Below are positions 48,667 through 56,625 of a stretch of 64,000 nucleotides of DNA, piece after piece (position 1 is the stretch's first letter; each line of letters starts with the position of its first letter). The notes below the pieces were generated by a model. It saw only the letters and a list, made by a program, of their open reading frames with translations. It had not been told where the DNA came from and made no database searches. Made by a program: the position numbers and the translations under genes. Origin of the DNA: Schleiferilactobacillus perolens DSM 12744 (GTDB lineage Bacteria > Bacillota > Bacilli > Lactobacillales > Lactobacillaceae); contig NZ_AZEC01000013.1 of the NCBI RefSeq assembly GCF_001435585.1, positions 1 to 64,000 of the forward strand, written 5' to 3'.

Positions 48667-48701
48667 CCGTCATCGTCCTCCCCACGATGGCGGCTTTTTT
48701 T
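48667..48701 (+). terminator. Terminator about 170 bp after the BRCT gene
   Basis: CCGTCATCGT/ACGATGGCGG stem (one wobble), loop CCTCCCC, then CTTTTTTTG. It could end the BRCT transcript (long 3' UTR) or a small RNA. Confidence 0.8.
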
Positions 48702-48881
48702 GTTGCAAAATCCCTTAATTGGGATATACCAATGTCAGAGTTCCTGACATTAGATAATATTTTTTGTGTTGAAAACGTATTTTTTCTGAAAATAATAAAC
48801 GCAACGATCTGATATTGGTGTATCATCGATGTTGGTTAAGAAAAGCCAATTGGTAACTTGCAATGTCATTTATTCATTAAA

Positions 48882-48893
48882 TGGTCTATACAG
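48882..48893. promoter_or_regulatory. Candidate NagR/DasR-type site before the PTS gene
   Basis: TGGTCTATACAG resembles the GntR-family dre-type core TGGTCTAGACCA on one arm and is imperfect on the other. Its position in the leader of a GlcNAc-type PTS gene is suggestive only. Confidence 0.25.
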
Positions 48894-49025
48894 ATAATTG
48901 ATGTAATATTTGTTAACATATATCTGCATTCAGCCATTTTTCAAAACATACCAATGCCTTATCCGGACGCGGCTTTCTTAACTAAACCCCCAGGAATGGG
49001 GAAATGTATTGGGAGGTAAACCATC

Positions 49026-50483
49026 GTGAAAGCATATTTGCAGAAGATGGGAAAATCAATTCAGCTGCCAATTTCCGTATTGCCGGCTGCTGCGCTGTTA
49101 GTCGGGATCGGCCACTGGCTGCCCCAAAAGTTAGTTGTTGCGCAGTTTTTACAGGTCGGTGGGACTGCGATCCTTGGGATCTTGGCGTTACTCTTTGCCA
49201 TTGGCCTGGCCGTGGGCATGTCCAAAGAACATGACGGGGCGGCTGCATTAGCAGGGGTCGTAGCTTATTTTGTCCCTATTAAGGTGCTCGATCCGGCTGC
49301 GGTCGCCACATTTGAGGGAATCAAGAAGAGCCAGGTCAATCCAGCCTTCGCCTCGATTTCGGGGAATGTCTTTTTTGGCATCATGGCCGGTTTGGTGGCT
49401 GCGGCGTTGTACAACCGCTTCTATAAGACTGAGCTGCCTTCTGCACTGGCGTTCTTCAGCGGCAAGCGGTTGGTGCCAATTCTGTCCTCTATCGTCATGC
49501 TTGGTATTTCTGTCGTCTTACTGTTCGTATGGCCAGTGATTTATTCCGGTCTAGTTATTTTTGGTAAAACAATTGTTGGGTTTGGCGCATTCGGTGCGGG
49601 TCTGTACGCTCTTTGCAACCGGCTGTTGATCCCTACCGGTTTGCATCAGGCACTCAATTCCGTCTTTCTGTTTAATGTGGCAGGCATCAACGATTTGGGT
49701 AAATTCTGGGCGAACCAAGGTGTCCGGGGTGTGACCGGCATGTATATGGCTGGTTTCTTCCCGATCATGATGTTTGGTTTGCCGGCCGGCGCCTATGCAA
49801 TTTATCGCAATGCTCGACCAGAAAACAAGAAGAAAACCGCGGGCTTGATGATGGCCGGGGCCTTCTCCTCATTCTTTACGGGGGTCACTGAACCGATTGA
49901 GTTCTCATTTATGTTTTCGGCTTGGCCGCTTTACTTATTGCACGCACTGTTCACCGGCCTTTCCGTGGCCTTTGCCGCGATGATGCATTGGACGGCTGGT
50001 TTTACCTTTAGCGCTGGGCTGGTCGATTATGTTCTCAGCGCCCGGATGCCGATTGCTAACATGCCTTATATGCTGATCGTGCAGGGGGCTGTGATGGCGG
50101 TCATCTATTACTTCGGCTTCAACTGGGCGATCCAAACCTTTGATTTGAAGACACCCGGCCGAGAAGGGGCCAGCACGACCGCTGAATCGGCGGCGGCCAC
50201 GGCCACTGTGGGTGGCGATCAAAATGCCGCCGAAGCCAAGCAAATTTATGCGGCAATTGGCGGTGCTGCGAATATTGATAACGTCGACTATTGCACCACC
50301 CGCTTACGTCTGCAATTAAAGGATACCAGTAAGATTGATGCCCAAGCGTTGAAAGATGCGGGCGCCATTGCCGTAAATACACTGGATCAACACAACGTGC
50401 AGGTGATTATCGGGACGAATGTTCAGTTCGTCGGTGAGCCCTTGGAAAATCTCTTTGCCAAGAAGACGCCGCTACCAGCATAA
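49026..50483 (+). CDS. PTS transporter EIICB, N-acetylglucosamine/glucose type
   Basis: A 485-aa protein. Residues 1-375 are the EIIC membrane domain (MGKSIQLPISVLPAAALLVG; FFTGVTEPIEFSFMF, the sugar-binding signature). After an Ala/Thr-rich linker, residues about 405-485 are EIIB with the phosphorylated Cys in NVDYCTTRLRL. No EIIA is fused, so a separate EIIA is needed. The EIIC sequence is of the GlcNAc (NagE) kind, but glucose specificity cannot be excluded. GTG start with GGGAGGT. Repeat copy E follows and may act as terminator. Confidence 0.88.
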   Translation: MKAYLQKMGKSIQLPISVLPAAALLVGIGHWLPQKLVVAQFLQVGGTAILGILALLFAIGLAVGMSKEHDGAAALAGVVAYFVPIKVLDPAAVATFEGIKKSQVNPAFASISGNVFFGIMAGLVAAALYNRFYKTELPSALAFFSGKRLVPILSSIVMLGISVVLLFVWPVIYSGLVIFGKTIVGFGAFGAGLYALCNRLLIPTGLHQALNSVFLFNVAGINDLGKFWANQGVRGVTGMYMAGFFPIMMFGLPAGAYAIYRNARPENKKKTAGLMMAGAFSSFFTGVTEPIEFSFMFSAWPLYLLHALFTGLSVAFAAMMHWTAGFTFSAGLVDYVLSARMPIANMPYMLIVQGAVMAVIYYFGFNWAIQTFDLKTPGREGASTTAESAAATATVGGDQNAAEAKQIYAAIGGAANIDNVDYCTTRLRLQLKDTSKIDAQALKDAGAIAVNTLDQHNVQVIIGTNVQFVGEPLENLFAKKTPLPA

Positions 50484-50501
50484 TATTGAAATGTATTCCT
50501 C

Positions 50502-50607
50502 GGTTGGGGCTGGGATAAAAGTCTAGGGCAGATACTAGTGCCAGCCCATCCCACCGGAGATTGCGCAGCATTGGCACGGCCGTCAAACCGGCTTTTATCC
50601 CAACCCC
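50502..50607 (+). repeat. Variant copy (E) of the dispersed palindromic element
   Basis: An outer stem of different sequence, GGGGCTGGGATAAAAG (50506-50521)/CTTTTATCCCAACCCC (50592-50607), encloses the shared end module CCGGAGATTGCGCAGCATTG then GCACGGC (50554-50580). It sits just after the PTS gene. Confidence 0.75.
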
Positions 50608-50652
50608 ATTTCTATACTCCAAGCGGTATACTGGAAGTAGAGGCGACGATCG

Positions 50653-51792
50653 ATGAGTACAGAAGCAGAACAAGATGCAGCATTTGTTGAATGGTTGAAA
50701 AATGGCACAGGTGATTTTCACAGCGCCGTACCGGTATTGAATCTGCCAGAACGGCCCCAGGGAATAGCTAAGGATCTGCAGTTGGGGGAATGCCAGGTGG
50801 TTTTGGCCCCCGCGGGGACATCCTTTGAACGGTATGCCGTGGCTTATTATTATCCGGCCCAGAAGTTGTTGGTATTGAAAAAGGGCGTGCCTGCCACGGC
50901 TGCGATTGAAGATGTCCGGGTCACGTCGCTGGTGGCTCAAGTCGTCCAATGTTACGCCACGGATGTGGATGCCGCTTGGCAAGATGACGGTGTGACCGCC
51001 GGTGATATTTATGTCGACCATATCGGTTTTGATCCAGACAAAAAGAAACGGGTAGACCACACCGGTGAGTTTGCCCGACTGGCTAAGCAGCAGTGGGAAT
51101 ATTGGTTGATCCATGGTCAAATTGCCGTTTTTACGCCAACGACCAAGAACGAAGCCGTGGCGCGGGCTTTCCAACAATTTGCCGTGAAAGTCACTAGCCA
51201 ACCTGATTGGCTGGCTGAATTAGGCGCCGGTTTGACTAAGGTCGTACCCGATGATGAGCTGACTGACATTTTCAAACAAATCACCACGGCAGCCAAGCGC
51301 AATAAGGCAATCGCACTGGCCCAAGACCGGCTCAAGCAAATGGCACTGCCCAACGATCCGCTGAACACTGCGGCCCGGGCATTGATTCAATTGGCCACAG
51401 CGGGGCAAATGGATTTGAAGACCCAGTTGAAGTTCGTCTTCGGCAAGGACAAAGATACCGGCAATTTGATCTTGCCTTTGAATCATATTGTCACGGCGCC
51501 TAACGACGAAGTGCCCAGTACCGCATTGTTTCACGGGGAACAATTTGTCCCGATGATTGAGAGTCCTAATGACTATGATGACGCCTATATTAAATATCAG
51601 TCATTGATTGAAGACTTGAGTGATGCCACTTTTGGCGAAGACAGCATTCGTTATGTGCCGAAGAGCGATGTCAACCATGACTATCTGTACTTCCCGTTTG
51701 TGCGCAGCATCGAAGTGGATGGCAAGGTACTCTATACCCGACCAGACGGCGTACTGACGGCTTGGCAAAAAGCATTGGTTGGTCGCAACTGA
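50653..51792 (+). CDS. Conserved-looking protein of unknown function, 379 aa
   Basis: A soluble protein without signal peptide or membrane helix, acidic, with RBS GAGGCGA. The N-terminal part (AFVEWLKNGTGDFHSAVPVL), middle helical segment (LTDIFKQITTAAKRNKAIAL) and C-terminal part (RYVPKSDVNHDYLYFPFVRS) match no family I can name. It is monocistronic, between repeat E and a terminator. A stress or house-cleaning role is conceivable, but nothing in the sequence shows it. Confidence 0.7.
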   Translation: MSTEAEQDAAFVEWLKNGTGDFHSAVPVLNLPERPQGIAKDLQLGECQVVLAPAGTSFERYAVAYYYPAQKLLVLKKGVPATAAIEDVRVTSLVAQVVQCYATDVDAAWQDDGVTAGDIYVDHIGFDPDKKKRVDHTGEFARLAKQQWEYWLIHGQIAVFTPTTKNEAVARAFQQFAVKVTSQPDWLAELGAGLTKVVPDDELTDIFKQITTAAKRNKAIALAQDRLKQMALPNDPLNTAARALIQLATAGQMDLKTQLKFVFGKDKDTGNLILPLNHIVTAPNDEVPSTALFHGEQFVPMIESPNDYDDAYIKYQSLIEDLSDATFGEDSIRYVPKSDVNHDYLYFPFVRSIEVDGKVLYTRPDGVLTAWQKALVGRN

Positions 51793-51800
51793 ACACAGGA

Positions 51801-51825
51801 TAGTCCCAGCGATGGGACTATTTTT
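51801..51825 (+). terminator. Terminator after the 379-aa protein gene
   Basis: TAGTCCCA-GCGA-TGGGACTA followed by TTTTT. Confidence 0.88.
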
Positions 51826-51919
51826 GCCCGCTTGGCGTGCTTCTTAGGGCAGGGTTGTCACGGGCATCTTTGGCGCCTTGCTGGTATGATGGTGAAAAAG
51901 AACGGAAAGAGGCCGATCA

Positions 51920-52231
51920 ATGAGTTTAACACCAACTGAAATAGAAGCGACCAAACAAGAATACCGTCAGAACATGAAGTTGGCTGGGCTAAGCCGACAA
52001 GAGATCAGTGCTGATTTGGGTGTTTCTGAAGAAAAATTGGAACGGATCTTGAACCTGCATCAACGGTCGTTAGAAGATGCCTGGATCTTGCGCAATTACT
52101 TGCTGACGAAGGTCGAAGAGGCGGGCGAAAAGCCGGTGCCATTCACGGCGTTAAAGGGTGATCCAGCTGATCACTGGTTCCTGGATGCGGACACGATTCA
52201 TCACGGTAAAATGACGCCAGGGGACAATTAG
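51920..52231 (+). CDS. DUF2316-family protein
   Basis: A 103-aa protein starting MSLTPTEIEATKQEYRQNMK with a central HTH-like segment (LSRQEISADLGVSEEKLERI) and the end DADTIHHGKM, characteristic of the DUF2316 family of Firmicutes and actinobacteria. The HTH hints at a small DNA-binding protein; function is unknown. RBS AGAGGC. It is followed after 10 bases by a GNAT gene, so the two are co-transcribed. Confidence 0.82.
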   Translation: MSLTPTEIEATKQEYRQNMKLAGLSRQEISADLGVSEEKLERILNLHQRSLEDAWILRNYLLTKVEEAGEKPVPFTALKGDPADHWFLDADTIHHGKMTPGDN

Positions 52232-52241
52232 AGGCGATACT

Positions 52242-52736
52242 ATGGCAGAAAATAATCAAATTGAAATTCGCCCCATTACACCTGCAGACGACGCCCAAAT
52301 GGCCGCCATTGTCCGCGACTCGCTCAGTGCGGTGGGTTTGGCAATTCCGGGGACCGCTTATTTCGATCCGGAATTGCCCCACCTCAGTCATTATTACGCG
52401 GCCAAACCAGGACGGGAGTATTTTGTGGCTGTCCGCAATGGCCTGGTCCTGGGTGGTGCGGGAATCGCTGAATATGAAGGCACCAAGCAGGTGGCTGAGT
52501 TGCAAAAAGTGTATGTCGCGGAGTCCGCCCGGGGACAAGGACTCAGTAAACAATTGATTGAACATGCCTTGGCGTTTGCCTGGCAAGCCAAATACGAGAG
52601 TGTCTATTTGGAAACCCACCATAAACTCCACGCTGCGATGCATGTGTATCAAGAATTCGGCTTTCACCCATTGTTACAGCCGCTGGGGACCGCTGAACAC
52701 AGTGCCATGGATTCATTCTGGGTGAAATTACTCTAA
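52242..52736 (+). CDS. GNAT-family N-acetyltransferase
   Basis: A 164-aa protein with the GNAT core: LQKVYVAESARGQGLSKQLI (the V-x5-RGxG acetyl-CoA loop, about 86-106) and the late beta-alpha segment YLETHHKLHAAMHVYQEFGF. It acetylates an unknown amine. It shares a transcript with the DUF2316 gene; its stop overlaps the convergent serine hydrolase gene by 9 bases. Confidence 0.88.
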   Translation: MAENNQIEIRPITPADDAQMAAIVRDSLSAVGLAIPGTAYFDPELPHLSHYYAAKPGREYFVAVRNGLVLGGAGIAEYEGTKQVAELQKVYVAESARGQGLSKQLIEHALAFAWQAKYESVYLETHHKLHAAMHVYQEFGFHPLLQPLGTAEHSAMDSFWVKLL

Positions 52737-53741
52737 CGCATCCAGCCAAATCCGCTGCTGCCGATTCCAGTCTTTGGCGGATGTGGTCAAAAATCGGACA
52801 TTCGTCAACCAAAATACAGCCAGATTCAGGTCAAAGGACAAAAAGACATCCGCTTGATAACCCAGAATCAGGCCGCTATGCCAAAACCACTGCCGATGCT
52901 GAAACCAGCCCATGCCGTAGAAATTATGGGTGATCGTGAAAATAGTTTGCCAGGCAGAGCGGGGCAGCAGCGTTTCGCTTTGCTGCAAAACAGCCTGTAA
53001 CCAAAGAGTGTAGTCTTTGGCTGAAGTCACCAGCCCGCTATCGGCAGTGGTGTGGCTGCCTTTGCCAATATAACGCAGCTCATCATGCCACGGCAGATAA
53101 CTGACGGCCGTGGCATTTTGAGTTCCCAGCTCCGTGACAGTCATTCCCAAGGGCTGCCAGATATACGCAGTCAGAATTTGATCAAGTGGCTGCCCCAGTA
53201 CGCGACTCACCACGATACCGAGCAAATTGTAATTGGTATTGCTGTACGCGCCCTGTGAACCAGGGTGAAAATCTAAGGGGATTGGATTGATCAGTGCGAC
53301 TAATTCAGCTAACGACAAATCAGCACCCAACCGGCGTACGCTTTGCGGATCAGATTCCGCAGCGGTCGTGGTGGGGTGCTGGTTTTGAATTAGTGAAGGA
53401 TAATCTGGAATGCCGCTGGCCATAGTCAACAGATCGCCAAGCGTCACTTTAGCGGCGTACCGGTATTCAGGCACATACTGATCCAGACGGTCGGTCAACG
53501 CCAGCCGGCCAGCAGAGACTTGCTGCATGACCGCCACGGCGATGAATTGCTTGGTGAGCGAACCGATCCCGGTAACGGTATCCAGAGTAAAGGGAATCTC
53601 CTTCTCGATGTCGGCTAAGCCCCCCGCATACGTATACAAAGTCCGGTGGGCATCCGTGACCACCATCGCCCCATTGAAGTCGGCGTGGCGATCCAAGCGG
53701 TCAATGGCTGCTAGATAATCAGTCAGTTGCATCGTCATCAT
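52728..53741 (-). CDS. Serine hydrolase, class C beta-lactamase/PBP4* family
   Basis: A 337-aa protein with the SxxK motif in GIGSLTKQFIAVAVM (about 57-71), the YxN motif in GAYSNTNYNLLGIVV (about 163), and a late HSG in WHSGLILGYQ (about 292). There is no signal peptide, so it acts in the cytoplasm or on small esters/peptides rather than on wall peptidoglycan. It overlaps the upstream AbrB-membrane gene by 23 bases, indicating coupled expression. Confidence 0.87.
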   Translation of the reverse strand: MMTMQLTDYLAAIDRLDRHADFNGAMVVTDAHRTLYTYAGGLADIEKEIPFTLDTVTGIGSLTKQFIAVAVMQQVSAGRLALTDRLDQYVPEYRYAAKVTLGDLLTMASGIPDYPSLIQNQHPTTTAAESDPQSVRRLGADLSLAELVALINPIPLDFHPGSQGAYSNTNYNLLGIVVSRVLGQPLDQILTAYIWQPLGMTVTELGTQNATAVSYLPWHDELRYIGKGSHTTADSGLVTSAKDYTLWLQAVLQQSETLLPRSAWQTIFTITHNFYGMGWFQHRQWFWHSGLILGYQADVFLSFDLNLAVFWLTNVRFLTTSAKDWNRQQRIWLDALE

Positions 53742-54915
53742 TTTCCAATGTGACGGTCACGGCAACGTTGGCTCGATGGGATAGGCGCCGTAATGTTCCG
53801 AGCAGTAACAGAATCCAGGAGAAGGCCAGGTCAAAGGCGACGAGTTGGAAAGCCGTCAGTGAGAAGTAACCCACATATTTGAATAGGACAAAATCGATAA
53901 TCAGCAATACCGCAATGGCGTCCGAAATGATGCGGAATTGACGGGACCCCTTGGGCAGCAGCCAGCGGATCAAAATCACCGTCAGGCCAAAGACGGCCAC
54001 TAATCCCCAGGCGGCAATATCGTGGAGTAAATGCAGCAGGCCGTCGCCGTTATTGGCGAAACCACCCACCCCGAATAAGCAGATAGCCATGGTCGTCAAC
54101 AGAATCCGTAAAATGTTCAGGCCCCGATCCGCAGGGTAGCGGCGGTGCAGCCAAACGAACAAGTAATCGATCAAGCCAGTCATTAACAATGCCGACACCA
54201 TCAACGTCAGATTGAATTGCCAACTGTAATTGGCATGCTTCGTCCCGAGGAAACTCAGGTTTGTTTCCCACCAATGATTGTCGCTGTTAGTAATCATGGA
54301 CGCCACGACACCACTGATAATCACTGTCGTCAACAGCCGCACCATCATTTCTGAATTAATGTGCAGCGCGGCATAGATTATGAAATAGTTGATGATTAAG
54401 TTGAAGAGTAAAAAGAGCAAACTAGCAGTGTAAATATCAAAGGCCGCGCCTTTGAAAATAATGCCCATGAACCAGAAGATTGCCAGCAACGACAGGGCCA
54501 AGATGATCCCAAAGGAGAGCAGGATCACAGGAAAATTACGCCAATAGAGACCCTTCAGCGCCCGATTGCGGTCAATCTTGTGGTTGCGGACATAGAAGGT
54601 GCTGAAGGACGCGACGCCGCTGACCACCCCTAAGATGATGGTTAAACCGCTAATGGACAGGCGGCCAGTCAAAGGGACCAAGTACTCCTGGCGAATGAGA
54701 AAGAACCCCCAAAACAGTACTGTGGCCACCACAGCAGGGATAGTAAACCAGCGAATACGCATATCCTGCTTTTCCTCTGCGTCGGCGGTACTTTCAATCA
54801 CCACATTATTATCCGTGACCCGAATCTTCACGGCATCACCGGCCCGCATGTCTAATTCATCGGCGATTTCATGCGGAATCGCCATTTTGAGATTGTTCTT
54901 CTTTTCGTCGGCCAT
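53719..54915 (-). CDS. AbrB/MazE-like domain fused to a multi-span membrane domain (DUF998-like)
   Basis: A 398-aa protein. Residues 1-50 form a swapped-hairpin AbrB/MazE-type DNA-binding fold (AIPHEIADELDMRAGDAVKI). From about residue 55 there are roughly ten membrane helices resembling DUF998. Fusing a DNA-binding fold to a polytopic membrane part suggests a membrane-tethered regulator, or an AbrB-like fold used for oligomerisation. It is co-transcribed with the serine hydrolase. RBS GGAGGG; a TATAAT lies about 30 bp upstream on the minus strand. Confidence 0.8.
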   Translation of the reverse strand: MADEKKNNLKMAIPHEIADELDMRAGDAVKIRVTDNNVVIESTADAEEKQDMRIRWFTIPAVVATVLFWGFFLIRQEYLVPLTGRLSISGLTIILGVVSGVASFSTFYVRNHKIDRNRALKGLYWRNFPVILLSFGIILALSLLAIFWFMGIIFKGAAFDIYTASLLFLLFNLIINYFIIYAALHINSEMMVRLLTTVIISGVVASMITNSDNHWWETNLSFLGTKHANYSWQFNLTLMVSALLMTGLIDYLFVWLHRRYPADRGLNILRILLTTMAICLFGVGGFANNGDGLLHLLHDIAAWGLVAVFGLTVILIRWLLPKGSRQFRIISDAIAVLLIIDFVLFKYVGYFSLTAFQLVAFDLAFSWILLLLGTLRRLSHRANVAVTVTLENDDDATD

Positions 54916-54981
54916 GATTTTCCCTCCATTTCCATGACTCTATTATAAAGCATTGGTCGGGTCACACGCGTATGGAAGCAA

Positions 54982-55602
54982 TTAAGCACGGGATTGGTGG
55001 GAACGGACCACAATATTTGTTAATTGCGCCGGTGTGAGGTCCCGACTGGTTTGGAAAATCCGATAAGCTGCTTTAGGCGACAGCACTGGTTCCTGGTGCA
55101 GCCAGAAGATGATTAAGTCGATAATGCCCTTGGTGACAATTTCTTGGGCGAAAGCCGGTGGGAAGTCGTGAACGGTCTCCGCAGACTGAGGTGTGGCGGA
55201 GATGAGTACCGAACTAATCAATTCCTTGACCTTCGTGCCCATTTGCGAGGCCGGTTCATTCAGCAGCAGTGCCGCTAAATCGCGCTGACGGTAAAGATAT
55301 TTGAATAGCTGATAGAAGGCATTGTTCTCCGCATCGGCTGCTTTCGGAGCATGTTGGGCAGGTTTGGGATAGCGCCGAAAAATGTCTGCGATATCCGTCA
55401 CGATACTATTCTCATAGTGGGCCAGCAGGTCGTATTTATCCAAATAGTGTAGATAAAATGTGCCCCGGCTGATTGCGGCCGTTTGCGTGAGTTGTTGGAC
55501 GCTGAGATGATCAAATCCGCGTTGATGAACCAGTGCGATAAAGGCCTTCTGCAACTTGATCTCTGTTTCCAGCATTTTTGTATTTGTTTCGATGATGGCC
55601 AT
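54982..55602 (-). CDS. TetR-family regulator
   Basis: About 206 aa: TetR HTH (DHLSVQQLTQTAAISRGTFY, then LHYLDKYDLL; residues about 26-55) with a ligand domain of the TetR_C_7/DhaS-like kind. The only Shine-Dalgarno (GGGAGG) directly abuts ATG 55602, so the true start is uncertain. It is the third gene of a run YhgE/Pip, CDF transporter, TetR, and may regulate that run. Confidence 0.82.
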   Translation of the reverse strand: MAIIETNTKMLETEIKLQKAFIALVHQRGFDHLSVQQLTQTAAISRGTFYLHYLDKYDLLAHYENSIVTDIADIFRRYPKPAQHAPKAADAENNAFYQLFKYLYRQRDLAALLLNEPASQMGTKVKELISSVLISATPQSAETVHDFPPAFAQEIVTKGIIDLIIFWLHQEPVLSPKAAYRIFQTSRDLTPAQLTNIVVRSHQSRA

Positions 55603-55653
55603 CCTCCCAATTGCACAGTGTGTGTATTTCCATCTCATTGAACAACAACCCGG

Positions 55654-56604
55654 TCATGGATGCAATGTATGTTGCGGTGATGCTGGTTTGACCTGGATGC
55701 AGCAGTACAAAATCGGAAATTGAATCTGCAGCAACAATTGCACATGTTGGCAAATGCGGTAGGCTTCCGGGACCGTGGTCTGGGCAGCAAGGACAATTTC
55801 TGCGGCTACGATGATATTACTGCCGGAATAGCGGCCATCCACAAACGTCACTGCCTGGACTTCATTAGCGGATTCAATGGTGGCGGTGATGGCTTGGCGA
55901 ATCGCTGGGCTAAAGCCGTTGGATAGTTTTGCTGCGCTATCACTTAAAATTCGACTGCCATTGTAAATGATAAAGCCGCCTAGGATAATCGCAGCCAACG
56001 GGTCGATCCAATATATATGCCAGACGGAGGCGACAATAATTGCCAGCATGGTGCCCGTGGAAGTTAACGCATCGTTGAGAAAGTCCCGAGCGGATGCGGC
56101 CAACGAGGCACTTTTTGTCCGACCGCTTAAAGTACGGTTGACGAGACTCAGGGTGAGCATCGTACCGGCAGAGATAGCGGCCATCACCGCAGCCGCACCC
56201 TGGACCTGGCCGGTGTAGTGATTAGTGATCAGAGCGACTACTTTTGTCCCACCGTCCCAAGCACAAGCCACGCCCACCAGAAACATAATCAAGCCGGATA
56301 GAAAAACGGCCAGATTCTCAAACTGCCAGTGACCTTCGAGATGATAGGCATCGGAGGGTCTGATGGAAAAGGTCAAGCCAACGATTAGCGCGGTCACCGA
56401 GATAATACCGGTGACATTGTTTTGGCCGTCTGCCAACAGCGCTGTGGAATGAGCCCGCTGGCCAATGAATATCTCAGCCGCAGAAATTCCGGTATAGACC
56501 AGCAGATTGAGGATCAATACTTGCCGGGCCTGTTGGACGCTTTGCCGACTACGGTCAGTGAGTTCTTTAGACATGTTGAGATGATTGCTGTTATTGAAAA
56601 TCAT
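55654..56604 (-). CDS. Cation diffusion facilitator (CDF) transporter
   Basis: A 316-aa protein with six membrane helices and a C-terminal cytoplasmic metal-sensing domain (VTFVDGRYSGSNIIVAAEIV). Metal-site residues: TM2 has Asp in LLADGQNN, TM5 has two Asp in ARDFLNDALTS; the usual His residues of zinc-type HxxxD sites are missing, which points to another metal such as Mn2+ or Fe2+, or to altered specificity. It lies 21 bases after the YhgE/Pip gene. Confidence 0.87.
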   Translation of the reverse strand: MIFNNSNHLNMSKELTDRSRQSVQQARQVLILNLLVYTGISAAEIFIGQRAHSTALLADGQNNVTGIISVTALIVGLTFSIRPSDAYHLEGHWQFENLAVFLSGLIMFLVGVACAWDGGTKVVALITNHYTGQVQGAAAVMAAISAGTMLTLSLVNRTLSGRTKSASLAASARDFLNDALTSTGTMLAIIVASVWHIYWIDPLAAIILGGFIIYNGSRILSDSAAKLSNGFSPAIRQAITATIESANEVQAVTFVDGRYSGSNIIVAAEIVLAAQTTVPEAYRICQHVQLLLQIQFPILYCCIQVKPASPQHTLHP

Positions 56605-56625
56605 CGGCGTCGCTGCCTTTCTAAA

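Larger units (their letters stand above)
48494..49025. other. Long gap between BRCT and PTS genes
   Basis: About 530 bp with no credible gene. It has a TTGACA at 48522-48527 without a well-spaced -10, a hairpin around GGCATGGCG/CGCCACATG, a clear terminator at 48667-48701, an AT-rich stretch, and a long leader of the PTS gene with a candidate NagR-type half palindrome. Confidence 0.6.

Noticed and set aside
48538-48747. 69-aa frame in the BRCT-PTS gap
   Set aside because: It reads through a rho-independent terminator, has no RBS and is low-complexity (Phe/Ser/Pro from T- and C-rich DNA).
48780-49025. cre site TTGAAAACGTATTTTTT or a riboswitch in the PTS leader
   Set aside because: Only the left half fits a cre consensus, and I could not build a conserved riboswitch fold from the leader.
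17179-50607. CRISPR array or phage attachment sites as explanation for the repeats
   Set aside because: Copies are far apart, in both orientations, palindromic and of unequal length, without spacers; no integrase or phage genes are present.
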